A stretch of DNA of 64,000 bases, taken from contig NZ_JAGYHF010000010.1 in NCBI RefSeq assembly GCF_018336155.1, positions 186,001 to 250,000 on the forward strand, in the 5' to 3' direction. A program made the position numbers and the translations under genes. This DNA comes from Pseudomonas rustica (GTDB taxonomy: Bacteria; Pseudomonadota; Gammaproteobacteria; Pseudomonadales; Pseudomonadaceae). Below are positions 8,600 through 17,048 of the stretch, piece by piece; the first letter of the stretch is position 1; every line of letters starts with the position of its first letter. Below the pieces are notes generated by a model, which made no database searches, was not told the DNA's origin, and worked only from the letters and a program-made list of their open reading frames with translations.

Positions 8600-9247
8600 T
8601 TATTCGAGGCGGGCCAGGCGCTCTTCCAGCGCGGCAATGCGTGCTTCCAGCTCTTCGATACGCTCAAGCGAAACACCGCCACTCGCACCGCGTTCCTGCG
8701 GATTACTCCGCGCCGCCAGAATCGCCTCGATATCCGCCGGATCGCCCAGCGCATGGGTATAGCGATCCTCGCGCTGCCCGGCCTGACGTGGAATCAACAC
8801 CGCCAACCCGCGCGCGATCAGGCGCTCAAGTTGATGCACCACCTGCTCGGCATCTTCGAAATCGTGCATGCGGCCGCTGCGGGTCAGCAGTTCGTTGACG
8901 GTTTGCGGGCCGCGCAGAAACATCAAACCACTGAGAATCACCTGCGCCGGCACCAGTTCCAGCGCCTTGTCGACCTTGTGCTCCCAGCGGTCGGCGCGGC
9001 TGCCCATGACCAGTTTGGCGAAACCGCGACCTTCGAGTGCGCGCAGGCTTTGGCCGACCTGGCCCTGGGTCAGGTTCATCACCGGTTCGCGGCTGGTTTT
9101 CTGGTTACACGCCGTGACCAGCGCGTTGAGGGTCAGCGGATAGGTTTCCGGGCTGGTCGCCTGTTTCTCGATCAACGAGCCGAGGATGCGGATTTCCGTG
9201 GCGTTGAGCCGTGGCTCGTCGAAGGTGGATTCTGGTTCTGTGGTCAT
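8600..9247 (-). CDS. YceH family protein (DUF480 / UPF0502)
   Basis: 215 residues. The family signature LNATEIRILGSLIEKQATSP is at the N-terminus, followed by tandem winged-helix domains (TYPLTLNALVTACNQKTSR; then QVILSGLMFLRGPQT). The C-terminus is a short coiled coil rich in E, R and L (residues about 190-215). Function in E. coli is not well defined. Start ATG at 9247 with GAGGGAACGCGCG upstream. Converges with the cupin gene. Confidence 0.88.
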   Translation of the reverse strand: MTTEPESTFDEPRLNATEIRILGSLIEKQATSPETYPLTLNALVTACNQKTSREPVMNLTQGQVGQSLRALEGRGFAKLVMGSRADRWEHKVDKALELVPAQVILSGLMFLRGPQTVNELLTRSGRMHDFEDAEQVVHQLERLIARGLAVLIPRQAGQREDRYTHALGDPADIEAILAARSNPQERGASGGVSLERIEELEARIAALEERLARLE

Positions 9248-9373
9248 CGCGCGTTCCCTCTGCAGTCGAAGCCGCCTAGCCTAATCCTTGCCAAACAAAA
9301 GGCAAGCCGTGTGGTCGTCAAAGCATGGCTATAATCGCCTCCTTGTTCCACCCAGCCACCACACGAGACTGCC

Positions 9374-9883
9374 ATGACCATTTCCCTGTACGCCGCATCC
9401 GTCCCGGTTTTTCAACAAATGCTCAACGCCCTGAGCGATGTGCTGAAAAAGGCTGAAGCCCACGCCACCGAGAAAAACATCGACCCGAACGCGTTCCTGC
9501 AAGCGCGTCTGTTCCCGGACATGTTCCCGCTGACCCGTCAGGTCCAGATCGCCGTCGACTTCGCCAAAGGCGTTTCCGCGCGTCTGGCTGAAGTCGAACT
9601 GCCGAAATATGACGACACTGAAACCTCCTTCGCCGAGCTGCAAGCCCTGATCGCCAAGGTCTTGGCCTTCATCGGCGAGATCAAGCCAGAGCAGATCGAT
9701 GGCAAGGAAGGCATCGAAATCGTCACCCGTCCCGGCACGCCGAAAGAGAAGCGCTTCAGCGGTCAGTCGTACTTGCTGACTTACGGCCTGCCGCAGTTCT
9801 TCTTCCACGTCACCACCACTTATGCGCTGCTGCGTCATAACGGTGTGGAAGTGGGCAAGCGCGATTACATGGGCGCTTTCTAA
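9374..9883 (+). CDS. DUF1993 domain-containing protein
   Basis: 169 residues starting MTISLYAASVPVFQQ. The family has a DinB-like helical-bundle fold. Typical signatures are visible: LFPDMFPLTRQVQIA near residue 50 and the C-terminal PQFFFHVTTTYALLRHNGV. No catalytic role has been established for the family; some DinB-like proteins bind metal through three His, but only one is evident here. Monocistronic, with the start ATG at 9374. Confidence 0.85.
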   Translation: MTISLYAASVPVFQQMLNALSDVLKKAEAHATEKNIDPNAFLQARLFPDMFPLTRQVQIAVDFAKGVSARLAEVELPKYDDTETSFAELQALIAKVLAFIGEIKPEQIDGKEGIEIVTRPGTPKEKRFSGQSYLLTYGLPQFFFHVTTTYALLRHNGVEVGKRDYMGAF

Positions 9884-9895
9884 GCGGCCAGAAGC

Positions 9896-10060
9896 CCCTC
9901 ACCCTAACCCTCTCCCGGAGGGAGAGGGGACTTGACGGAGTTGTTTGTTCGAGCTGCACCGACCTGAAATATCAAGTCGAACACTCGTTTTGAACAGCAC
10001 ACAAATCAGCTCCCTTTCCCCTCGCCCCCTTGGGGGAGAGGGTTGGGGTGAGGGGGAAAA
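9896..10060. repeat. Inverted CCCTCTCCC-type intergenic repeat
   Basis: CCCCTCACCCTAACCCTCTC near 9896 and its inverted counterpart GAGAGGGTTGGGGTGAGGGG near 10036-10056 enclose about 100 bases of non-coding DNA. This is a common non-REP palindromic element of pseudomonads and other gamma-proteobacteria. With the next two features it fills the gap 9884-10200; no gene is seen there. Confidence 0.7.
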
Positions 10061-10071
10061 GATCTCCGCCA

Positions 10072-10112
10072 CAAAAAAGCCCGCCAAGGTTCACACCATG
10101 GCGGGCTTTCAT
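10072..10112 (-). terminator. Rho-independent terminator for sstT
   Basis: GC-rich stem AAAGCCCGCC / GGCGGGCTTT. On the minus strand it is followed by six Ts, so it stops minus-strand transcription leaving sstT, after the intervening REP hairpin. Confidence 0.7.
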
Positions 10113-10124
10113 TGGCAAGCAAAA

Positions 10125-10199
10125 TCAAAAGATCGCAGCCTTCGGCAGCTCCTACATGGAGCCTTTGTAGGAGCTGCCGAAGGCTGCGATCTTTTGATC
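10125..10199. repeat. REP doublet, GATCGCAGCC family
   Basis: Inverted pair, TCAAAAGATCGCAGCCTTCG... and its reverse complement, abutting the sstT stop codon within two bases. Confidence 0.85.
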
Positions 10200-10200
10200 T

Positions 10201-11430
10201 TCAAGCGCGTTGGGCTTTCTCTTCTTCACCCAGGCAAGCCGCAGCGGTAAACAGCACGTCCGTCGACGAATTCAACGCCGTCTCCGCCGAATCCTGCAAC
10301 ACGCCAATAATGAAACCGACCGCCACCACCTGCATGGCAATCTCGCTCGGAATCCCAAACAGGCTGCACGCTAGCGGAATCAACAGCAACGAACCACCCG
10401 CGACACCCGAAGCGCCGCACGCGCAAATCGCCGCGACCACGCTCAGCAGAATCGCCGTCGGAATGTCCACGGCAATGCCCAGTGTGTGTACCGCCGCCAG
10501 CGTCAGCACGGTAATGGTGATCGCCGCGCCGGCCATGTTGATGGTCGCGCCGAGCGGGATCGACACCGAATACGTGTCTTCATGCAGGCCCAGACGCTTG
10601 CTCAATTCCAGATTGACCGGAATGTTCGCCGCCGAGCTGCGGGTGAAGAATGCGGTGATACCACTTTCGCGCAGGCACATCAGGGTCAGCGGATAAGGGT
10701 TGCGACGCAGTTTCCAGAACACGATCAGCGGGTTCATCACCAGCGCCACAAACAGCATGCAACCGAGCAGCACGGCCAGCAGGTGCGCATAACCGATCAG
10801 CGCGCCGAAACCCGAGGTCGCCAGCGTCGACGCCACCAGACCGAAAATACCCAGCGGTGCGAAGCGAATCACCACGCGCACGATCAAGGTCACGCCGTTG
10901 GACAAGTCACCGAGCACTTCACGAGTGGTGTCGCCGGCATGCCGAATCGCCACGCCCATGCCGATCGCCCAGGCCAGAATGCCGATGAAGTTGGCTTCGA
11001 TCAGCGCCTTCACCGGGTTTTCCACCACGCTCAACAACAAGCTCTGCAGCACTTCACCAATACCGCCCGGCGCCGTCACCGCAACGTTTTCGGTGGACAG
11101 CACCAGATGCGATGGAAACGCCATGCTCGCGACCACGGCCACTACGGCAGCGGCGAAGGTGCCCAGCAAGTACAGGAACAGAATCGGGCGGATATGGGTT
11201 TCCTGACCGTGCTTGTGGTTGGCGATCGAGGCCATCACCAGCACGAACACCAGAATCGGTGCGACGGCTTTCAACGCCGAGACAAACACTTTGCCGATGA
11301 ACGCTGTGTCTTTCGCGACTTCCGGGGCGAACAGCGCCAAAGCGATACCGGCGATCAGGCCGATGAGGATCTGCGCGACGAGGCTCAGGTTCTTCAGGCG
11401 TTGCAATAGAGAAGGGGAGGAAGCAGTCAT
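10201..11430 (-). CDS. sstT: Serine/threonine:sodium symporter SstT
   Basis: 409-residue inner-membrane protein of the dicarboxylate/amino acid:cation symporter family (DAACS); SstT imports L-serine and L-threonine with Na+. Family signatures: NLSLVAQILIGLIAGI at the N-terminus, the re-entrant loop region FFTRSSAANIPVNLEL, then IPLGATINMAGAAITI and CGASGVAGGSLLLIPLACS-type blocks. About eight membrane segments, and length matches E. coli SstT (414). Transcribed alone toward its own terminator. Divergent from the MFS gene at 11768. Confidence 0.93.
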   Translation of the reverse strand: MTASSPSLLQRLKNLSLVAQILIGLIAGIALALFAPEVAKDTAFIGKVFVSALKAVAPILVFVLVMASIANHKHGQETHIRPILFLYLLGTFAAAVVAVVASMAFPSHLVLSTENVAVTAPGGIGEVLQSLLLSVVENPVKALIEANFIGILAWAIGMGVAIRHAGDTTREVLGDLSNGVTLIVRVVIRFAPLGIFGLVASTLATSGFGALIGYAHLLAVLLGCMLFVALVMNPLIVFWKLRRNPYPLTLMCLRESGITAFFTRSSAANIPVNLELSKRLGLHEDTYSVSIPLGATINMAGAAITITVLTLAAVHTLGIAVDIPTAILLSVVAAICACGASGVAGGSLLLIPLACSLFGIPSEIAMQVVAVGFIIGVLQDSAETALNSSTDVLFTAAACLGEEEKAQRA

Positions 11431-11767
11431 AACGGCATCTCTGATTTTTTATAGGCGCAAGGTTGAGTGACCGCGCTGGCAAATTCGGGGGCAGACCAGC
11501 GTCACGAACCGAAAGGGTGAGGCGATATCAACGCCGTTAAACGGGCGGTTGATCAGGGGTGTACGTTTTTCAGGGCGCGGACTTTATCACAGCGTAGGCG
11601 TTATCCTTCAGGCGTGTGACGATCTGCCACCCGATTGGCGGGCAAAGTCGGCAGGTTTGTGCAAGTCACTGCGGACACACTCTGTTAAGATTGCGCATCC
11701 TAATTTTAAAGTTCTGCCAGCGGGCCCTCGGGTCAACGCTGGTGTCGTCGTTTTGCTGGAGTTACCC
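11431..11767. other. Divergent intergenic region sstT / MFS gene
   Basis: 337 bp without a convincing gene. An open frame continues upstream from the MFS gene, but that part lacks a ribosome site and does not resemble the carrier family. The half near 11690-11725 is AT-rich (CATCCTAATTTTAAAG) and probably carries the MFS promoter. No repeat or clear operator seen. Confidence 0.5.
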
Positions 11768-12931
11768 ATGCTGTTACCCATCCTTCTGTTGTCCGCCGCC
11801 GGTTTTACGGTGCTGACCACGGAATTCGTCATCGTCGGCTTGCTGCCGGCGATCGCTCGCGACCTTGAGGTCAGCATCCCGCAGGCCGGGCTGCTGGTGA
11901 CGTTGTTCGCCTTCACGGTGGCGCTGTTCGGGCCATTCCTTACCGCGTATTTCGCGCGATTCGAACGACGCAAGTTGTTCATCAGCATCCTGATCATGTT
12001 CGGCATCGCCAACACCGTGGCAGCATTGGCGCCGAATATCTGGGTGATGGCGTTTGCCCGATTGATCCCGGCCCTTGGTTTGCCGGTGTTCTGGGCTTTG
12101 GCCAGTGAAACAGCGGTGGACATCGTCGGCCCGGATTTCGCCGGTCGCGCGATTGCCAAGATCGGTTTCGGCATCGTCTGCGCCACGGTATTCGGCATTC
12201 CGGTCGGCACGCTGATTTCCGATGCGTTCGGCTGGCGCAGTGCCTTCGGCATTCTGGCGGTGATCGCGTTTGCCAAGGCTTTGCTGCTGTTTGTGTACCT
12301 GCCGAAAACCAGCCTGCACCAGCATCAGGTCAGCTTCGCGTCGCAATTCAAGATCCTGCGCAGCCCGCTGATGATCGGCCATATCGCCCTGTCGATTCTG
12401 GTGTTCAGCGGCATGTTTACCGCTTACACGTATCTTGCCGACATCCTCGAGCGCCTCGCCGGTTTCAACGGCACTGTGGTCGGTTGGTGCTTGATGGGCT
12501 TTGGTGCGGTCGGGCTGATCGGCAACTCGCTGGGCGGTCGCGCGGTCGATAAACATCCGCTGGGCGCGTCGGTGTTGTTCTGCGCATTCATGATTGCCGG
12601 CATGGTCTCGCTGGTGCCGAACATTCATTCGCCAGTGGGGCTGGCGGTGGCGATGGGTATTTGGGGTATTACCCAGGCAGCATTGTTTCTGGTCAGCCAT
12701 GTGCGCCTGATGAAAGCCGCACCAGAAGCACCGGCCTTTGCTGCCTCGTTGAATATTGCCGGGGCCAATCTGGGGATCGGCCTGGGCGCCATGGTCGGTG
12801 GCCGGGTTATCGACGGTGCAGGTCTGGGCTTTCTTGGCTTTGCGGCTGCCGGTTTCATCCTGCTCTCGGTGTTCCTCGCCATGGTGTTGATGACGCTGAA
12901 GCCGCGCGAAGTCTGCGCCGAAGCGTCATAA
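11768..12931 (+). CDS. MFS transporter, DHA1-like
   Basis: 387-residue major facilitator carrier with about 12 hydrophobic segments. The conserved N-half begins MLLPILLLSAAGFTVLTTEF and contains the family pattern GLLPAIARDL and, in loop 2-3, ARFERRKLF. It resembles YdhP/AraJ-type drug or sugar efflux proteins; substrate not predictable. The ATG at 11768 is preceded by TGGAG at six bases and matches the usual start of the family. The stop overlaps by six bases with the convergent nhaR-type gene. Confidence 0.82.
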   Translation: MLLPILLLSAAGFTVLTTEFVIVGLLPAIARDLEVSIPQAGLLVTLFAFTVALFGPFLTAYFARFERRKLFISILIMFGIANTVAALAPNIWVMAFARLIPALGLPVFWALASETAVDIVGPDFAGRAIAKIGFGIVCATVFGIPVGTLISDAFGWRSAFGILAVIAFAKALLLFVYLPKTSLHQHQVSFASQFKILRSPLMIGHIALSILVFSGMFTAYTYLADILERLAGFNGTVVGWCLMGFGAVGLIGNSLGGRAVDKHPLGASVLFCAFMIAGMVSLVPNIHSPVGLAVAMGIWGITQAALFLVSHVRLMKAAPEAPAFAASLNIAGANLGIGLGAMVGGRVIDGAGLGFLGFAAAGFILLSVFLAMVLMTLKPREVCAEAS

Positions 12932-13825
12932 CGCGGTAAACAGCTCGCGTCGGGCACCTTCGGTAATCGCAACGATGCCGGGGTGCTTGACCTTGCGCTC
13001 CACCGAAATGGCGTAGAACGACTCGGTCACCGCGTCGGTCTGGCCAATCAGCTCGACGCCGTATTGGCGCTTCACTTCATCGGCAATCACGCTCGGGCCA
13101 ATAAAAATCCCGCTGCCGGATTGGCCGAAGGCCTGCATCAAGGCACTGTCATCAAACTCCCCAACGATTTGCGGCTGAATCTGCTGCTCGGCAAACCAGC
13201 GTTGCAAACGGCTGCGCACCACGGTTTCGGCGCCGGGAATCAATAGCGGCGCACCGTGCAGGCTGCGCGGGAAATCCTGACCGTACTTCGCCGCCAGTTC
13301 GGCGGTGGCGAAGAAACTGATCCCGCATTCCCCTAGCTTCTGGCTGTAGCCCTTAATGTCGAGGTGCGAGGGCATCGGGCTGTCGGAAATCACCAGATCC
13401 AGACGCTGGATCGCCAGGTCGGCGAGCAAACGTTCGAGTTTGTCCTCACGGCAGGTGATGCGCAGCGGTTCGCTGAGCTCCATGGTCGGCGCGATCAGGC
13501 GATAAACGATGGATTTCGGCACCACGTCCGCCACGCCAACGCGGAACAGGATTTGCTGTTCGTTGGGTTGCGCGCGCAGCATCAGCTCCAGTTCGCCACC
13601 GAGTTGAAACATCTGCTCGGCGTAGGGCAGGGCCTGACGCCCGGCTTCGGTCAACTCCAGTTGACGACCCACGCGCCGAAACAACTCTATGCCGTAGGTT
13701 TGTTCGAGCAGGGAAATCTGCCCGCTGATGGTCTGTGGCGTCAGGTTCAGCTGCTCGCACGCACGCACGATGCTGCCGGTCTTGGCCACGACCCAGAAGT
13801 AATGCAGTTGTCGGTAATTGAGCAT
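12926..13825 (-). CDS. nhaR: LysR-type transcriptional activator NhaR
   Basis: 299 residues. The N-terminal HTH reads MLNYRQLHYFWVVAKTGSIV then LNLTPQTISGQISLLE, characteristic of NhaR, which in E. coli activates the Na+/H+ antiporter gene nhaA in response to sodium. The effector domain contains RVGVADVVPKSIVYRL, also typical. nhaA is not adjacent here, so the target is elsewhere or different. Converges with and overlaps the MFS gene. Confidence 0.85.
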   Translation of the reverse strand: MLNYRQLHYFWVVAKTGSIVRACEQLNLTPQTISGQISLLEQTYGIELFRRVGRQLELTEAGRQALPYAEQMFQLGGELELMLRAQPNEQQILFRVGVADVVPKSIVYRLIAPTMELSEPLRITCREDKLERLLADLAIQRLDLVISDSPMPSHLDIKGYSQKLGECGISFFATAELAAKYGQDFPRSLHGAPLLIPGAETVVRSRLQRWFAEQQIQPQIVGEFDDSALMQAFGQSGSGIFIGPSVIADEVKRQYGVELIGQTDAVTESFYAISVERKVKHPGIVAITEGARRELFTAL

Positions 13826-13840
13826 CCGCCGCGCCCCCGT

Positions 13841-13921
13841 GTAGGAGCTGCCGAAGGCTGCGATCTTCTGATCTTGCTCTTAAAAAAACATCAAAAGATC
13901 GCAGCCTGCGGCAGCTCCTAC
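13841..13921. repeat. REP doublet, GATCGCAGCC family
   Basis: Inverted pair of GTAGGAGCTGCCGAAGGCTG-type units about 15 bp upstream of the nhaR start, i.e. between nhaR and the divergent lipoprotein gene, an unusual place for REP, which more often follow stops. Confidence 0.85.
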
Positions 13922-14059
13922 ATTGAATAGTGTATGAGTTCGTAAAAACCGAAGTATAGCCGCTAAAAATACGAATTTTCCTGAAGTGTTCACCTCCCTA
14001 GAATGCCCAGCCATCGACGGCCGGTCTGTGAGCCTGTCTGTTCATTCGAAGGAAGCCTC

Positions 14060-14302
14060 ATGAAATTCAAAAGCACTGCACTGTTGATTGCGTCTTTACT
14101 GGTTCTGGCCGGTTGCGATCAAGCCGAAAAAAGCGCTCAGCAACTGATGGGCAAAGCCGCCGAAAGCGCCAAACAGGCGATCGACGACACCCATAAAGCT
14201 GCCGAGCAAGCGCTCAGCGATGCCACCGGCGGGCTGATCGAGAAAAAAGAAACCCCGGAAAAAGACGCGGAAGAATCCGAATCTTCCTCCAATACCATCT
14301 AA
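14060..14302 (+). CDS. Small helical lipoprotein
   Basis: 80 residues. A type II signal peptide with lipobox LAGC (Cys19) is followed by an Ala/Lys/Glu-rich amphipathic helix (residues about 22-60, with regular KAAESAKQ-like repeats) and an acidic Ser-rich tail. Probably outer-membrane anchored, Lpp-like in style, but not a recognised family. ATG at 14060 with GAAGGAAG upstream. Ends 30 bp before the terC gene, so the two may be cotranscribed. Confidence 0.75.
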   Translation: MKFKSTALLIASLLVLAGCDQAEKSAQQLMGKAAESAKQAIDDTHKAAEQALSDATGGLIEKKETPEKDAEESESSSNTI

Positions 14303-14332
14303 TTTAGTCACACGAAGAGTCAGGACTGACCC

Positions 14333-15082
14333 ATGGAATATTTGTTAGAACTCGCCGCCAGCCCTACCGCCTGGGTTGCTTTGGCCACACTGGTGGTGAT
14401 GGAAATCGTGCTCGGCATCGATAACCTGATCTTTATTTCGATCCTGACCAACAAGCTGCCTAAGCAGTACCAGCAGAAGGCCCGCCGCATCGGTATCGGC
14501 ATGGCGTTGATCCTGCGTCTGGCGCTGTTGAGCACCATCGCGTTTATCGTGCAGTTGACGGAACCTGTGATCGACATCCTCGGCCAGGCCTTCTCCTGGA
14601 AGGACATGATCCTGATTGCCGGTGGTCTGTTCCTGGTCTGGAAAGCCACGACCGAGATCCATCACAGCATGGATCCGGCACCGGAAGATCCAAAGTCGGC
14701 CACGTCGACCGTGACTCTGGGCTTTGCTGCTGCGATTGGTCAGATCCTGTTGCTTGATATGGTGTTCTCGATCGACAGCATCATTACCGCGGTCGGCATG
14801 ACCGAACATTTGCCGATCATGATCATCGCGGTGGTGGTGTCGGTACTGGTGATGTTGCTGGCGGCTGATCCGCTGGCCAAGTTCATCAACGACAACCCGA
14901 CTGTGGTGATGTTGGCCCTGGGCTTCCTGATCATGATCGGTATGACCCTGATCGCCGAAGGCTTCGGCGCCCACGTACCGAAAGGTTATGTGTACGCGGC
15001 CATGGCGTTCTCGGCGGGTATTGAGGTGCTGAACATGTTGTCGCGTCGTGCCAAGCAGAAGAAACTTGCTGCGCAGGCGTAA
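14333..15082 (+). CDS. TerC family membrane protein
   Basis: 249 residues with about seven membrane segments. Two acidic metal-site motifs characteristic of TerC are visible: MEIVLGIDNLIFI near residue 22 and DMVFSIDSIITA near residue 139. Related proteins (TerC, Alx, YgdQ, MeeY) act in metal resistance or Mn2+ export, some to supply exoenzymes. The YgdQ-like short form fits here. Followed by a strong terminator. Confidence 0.87.
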   Translation: MEYLLELAASPTAWVALATLVVMEIVLGIDNLIFISILTNKLPKQYQQKARRIGIGMALILRLALLSTIAFIVQLTEPVIDILGQAFSWKDMILIAGGLFLVWKATTEIHHSMDPAPEDPKSATSTVTLGFAAAIGQILLLDMVFSIDSIITAVGMTEHLPIMIIAVVVSVLVMLLAADPLAKFINDNPTVVMLALGFLIMIGMTLIAEGFGAHVPKGYVYAAMAFSAGIEVLNMLSRRAKQKKLAAQA

Positions 15083-15095
15083 CCGCTAACCATGC

Positions 15096-15135
15096 AAAAG
15101 GCCGCCTGAACTTCATAAGTTCAGGCGGCCTTTTT
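15096..15135 (+). terminator. Rho-independent terminator of terC
   Basis: Perfect 13-bp stem GGCCGCCTGAACT / AGTTCAGGCGGCC with a TTTTT tail, 14 bases after the stop. Confidence 0.92.
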
Positions 15136-15141
15136 GCTTCC

Positions 15142-15214
15142 TGTAGGAGCTGCCGAAGGCTGCGATCTCTTGATCTTCAACGTCAAAAGATCGCAGCCTT
15201 CGGCAGCTCCTACA
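15142..15214. repeat. REP doublet, GATCGCAGCC family
   Basis: Inverted pair immediately after the terC terminator. Confidence 0.85.
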
Positions 15215-15252
15215 GAGTCCAATTGCGTTTTCTTTCCGAAAAATCCCTTGGG

Positions 15253-15420
15253 TCAGTGCGCGGTCGCGTGACGGGTGGGTTGTTTCTCGACTTTCTCAAC
15301 CTTCGAAGGCTCAACCGGATGATGGTGCCGCCGCGAAATCCGCAACACCCCCCACAGCATGGCCGCCGCCACGGCCAGCCAACCGGCAATCAACATCACA
15401 ATGGTCATGGTCAGGCTCAT
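15253..15420 (-). CDS. Small single-span membrane protein
   Basis: 55 residues. One strong membrane helix (MSLTMTIVMLIAGWLAVAAA...) is followed by a basic, His-rich cytoplasmic tail (RISRRHHHPVEPSKVEK). GGAGG sits ideally before the ATG at 15420, which decides the start over an in-frame ATG 33 bases upstream. Function unknown. Confidence 0.6.
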   Translation of the reverse strand: MSLTMTIVMLIAGWLAVAAAMLWGVLRISRRHHHPVEPSKVEKVEKQPTRHATAH

Positions 15421-15654
15421 CAGTGCCTCCTCTTTGCCCTGCGTCGGGCTCACACTTTTTCAATTCGCTCTGTTTCACTGACAGTCTAGTTGCCCGGGTG
15501 TTACACGCTATTGACCAAAGGTCGGTGATGACCAATCACTTTGCTCTATGCAATCGCAGCCCCTGCGGTTTAAGGCTATACCGCAGCGGTTTGCCGCCCT
15601 ATGATCGGTGACCTTGCCGGAACACGATGACCGGCGTCTGAACAGAGAGCAACG

Positions 15655-16326
15655 ATGGTGCAGGTATTTTCTCGAGTGTGTGCGGCGCTGTTGGTGGCTG
15701 GCTGCGTGGCTGCATTGACGGGGTGTGCGGGCAGTGTGGCGCCGGAGGTCAAGCGCTTGCCGGAGCGTGTCGAACTCAGTGGCAGGTTCTATCGGGGGCA
15801 GGCCTTCCAGAGCGGGCCGCAGGTATTGGCCAGTCTGCTTTCGCAGCAGGGCGTGGTGATCACCCCGGGTTTGCTGGAAAAACCGTTGCATGTGCCGGGC
15901 GCTGAAGACAAGTTGCAGCAGAACATTCAAAACCTTGCCCGTGAATACGGCATGGTCGTCTATCCACTGGACAGCGATCTGCCCGCGCTGCTGACTCAGG
16001 TGGCGGCCGGTTACCCGGTGATGGTGCGTTTCAGCGAAGGCTCGGCGTTCTGGGCGGAACCGCGTTACGCGATCCTTTCCGGCTACGACCGCAATAAACA
16101 GAAAGTCCTGCTGCGTGCCGGCATGAACCGTCGCGAGTTGATGGACTTTGCCTCCTTTGAATCAGCTTTCGAAAAATCCGGCGGCTGGGCAATTCTGATT
16201 CAAAAACCGACGCAGATTCCCGCTGCGGTGGATCGTGCGCGTTGGCTCAAAGCGGCCGATGAACTGGCGCAGGCCGGTCAGGAAAACGAAGCGGCGCAGG
16301 CGAAAAAGGCCTTGGCGGCGCACTAG
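15655..16326 (+). CDS. C39-peptidase-like lipoprotein, apparently inactive
   Basis: 223 residues. Lipoprotein signal with lipobox LTGC (Cys24), then a papain-like C39 domain. In active C39 domains the first block is QCGPxxLA and the second has a catalytic His before a VxGYD motif. Here the first reads QSGPQVLASLL, placing Ser53 at the Cys position, and the second reads EPRYAILSGYD, placing Arg137 at the His position. A short helical C-terminus rich in Ala and Glu (about 200-223) may be a partial TPR. A binding rather than proteolytic role is inferred. ATG at 15655 with AGAGAGCAACG upstream. Confidence 0.7.
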   Translation: MVQVFSRVCAALLVAGCVAALTGCAGSVAPEVKRLPERVELSGRFYRGQAFQSGPQVLASLLSQQGVVITPGLLEKPLHVPGAEDKLQQNIQNLAREYGMVVYPLDSDLPALLTQVAAGYPVMVRFSEGSAFWAEPRYAILSGYDRNKQKVLLRAGMNRRELMDFASFESAFEKSGGWAILIQKPTQIPAAVDRARWLKAADELAQAGQENEAAQAKKALAAH

Positions 16327-16415
16327 TTCTCCGTTCGTCATCTGCCGGGCACGTCTGTGTCCGGCAAGCCTCTTACCTCTATAACCCGATTTCGCGGGTG
16401 AATCAGGAGGCAAGC

Positions 16416-16622
16416 ATGGCAGAGTCCACATCCCCTAAAGGCCCGCATTCATCCGAGCATTCCTCGGGTGATGACCTGGGTTTCGATCCCGATTCGCCGG
16501 ATCTCGACGACCCGCAAGTCGATCCCGTTGGCCCGGCCAAAGCGCCGAAAGACGTGAAGCCCGGCGACGACGACAAAAAACCGGCCAAACCCTACGATCC
16601 GTTAGCCAATCTGAAACCTTGA
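16416..16622 (+). CDS. Small acidic disordered protein (68 aa)
   Basis: 68 residues rich in D, P, S and K (DLGFDPDSPDLDDPQVDPVG). No domain. AGGAGG five bases before the ATG at 16416 is an excellent ribosome site. Followed after 12 bp by another protein of the same type, so they probably form a two-gene operon. Function unknown; possibly a stress-related hydrophilic protein, which is only a guess from composition. Confidence 0.62.
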   Translation: MAESTSPKGPHSSEHSSGDDLGFDPDSPDLDDPQVDPVGPAKAPKDVKPGDDDKKPAKPYDPLANLKP

Positions 16623-16634
16623 TGCGAGGTGCGT

Positions 16635-16841
16635 ATGAGTACCGATTCAAGCTTCGATGATCAAAAACCTGACAGCGTACCGACGACGCCTGAGCCTGAA
16701 GTTGATCCAGTGCTGGATCCGGACAGCCCGCTGCGCGATCCGCTGGCCCGACCGAATGTGCTGACGCCGGATCTGGAGCATGATCCGAGCAAGGGGGATG
16801 GCATACCTGATGATGAACAGATGCCATTGCCGAATGATTGA
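16635..16841 (+). CDS. Small acidic disordered protein (68 aa)
   Basis: 68 residues with Asp-Pro repeats (PEVDPVLDPDSPLRDPLARP). Same length and style as its upstream neighbour (12 bp away) and similar in style to the protein at 2419, but not an obvious duplicate by sequence. GAGGTGCGT precedes the ATG at 16635. Function unknown. Confidence 0.62.
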   Translation: MSTDSSFDDQKPDSVPTTPEPEVDPVLDPDSPLRDPLARPNVLTPDLEHDPSKGDGIPDDEQMPLPND

Positions 16842-16865
16842 GGTCTCTCAGATTAGTGAGATCTA

Positions 16866-17030
16866 AATGTGGCGAGGGGATTTATCTGTGGTGAGAGGTT
16901 TATCTGTGGCGAGGGGATTTATCCCCGATGGGTCGCGAAGCGGCCCCCGCTTTTGATTTAAAAGAAGGGCCTGCTGCGCAGTCCATCGGGGATAAATCCC
17001 CTCGCCACAGATAAATCCCCTCACCACACG
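16866..17030. repeat. Palindromic repeat, TGTGGCGAGGGGATTTATCCCCG family
   Basis: A third repeat family. A tandem pair of GTGGCGAGGGGATTTATC units on the left (16870-16925) faces inverted copies on the right (16984-17028) around a GGGTCGCGAAGCGGCCCC core. The short tandem duplications at both ends suggest slippage. Confidence 0.75.
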
Positions 17031-17048
17031 TAGCGTAAATCCAGTGTC

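Noticed and set aside
11549..11767. N-terminal extension of the MFS protein upstream of 11768
   Set aside because: No ribosome site for the longer form, and the extension is not hydrophobic like the transporter start; ATG at 11768 has TGGAG.
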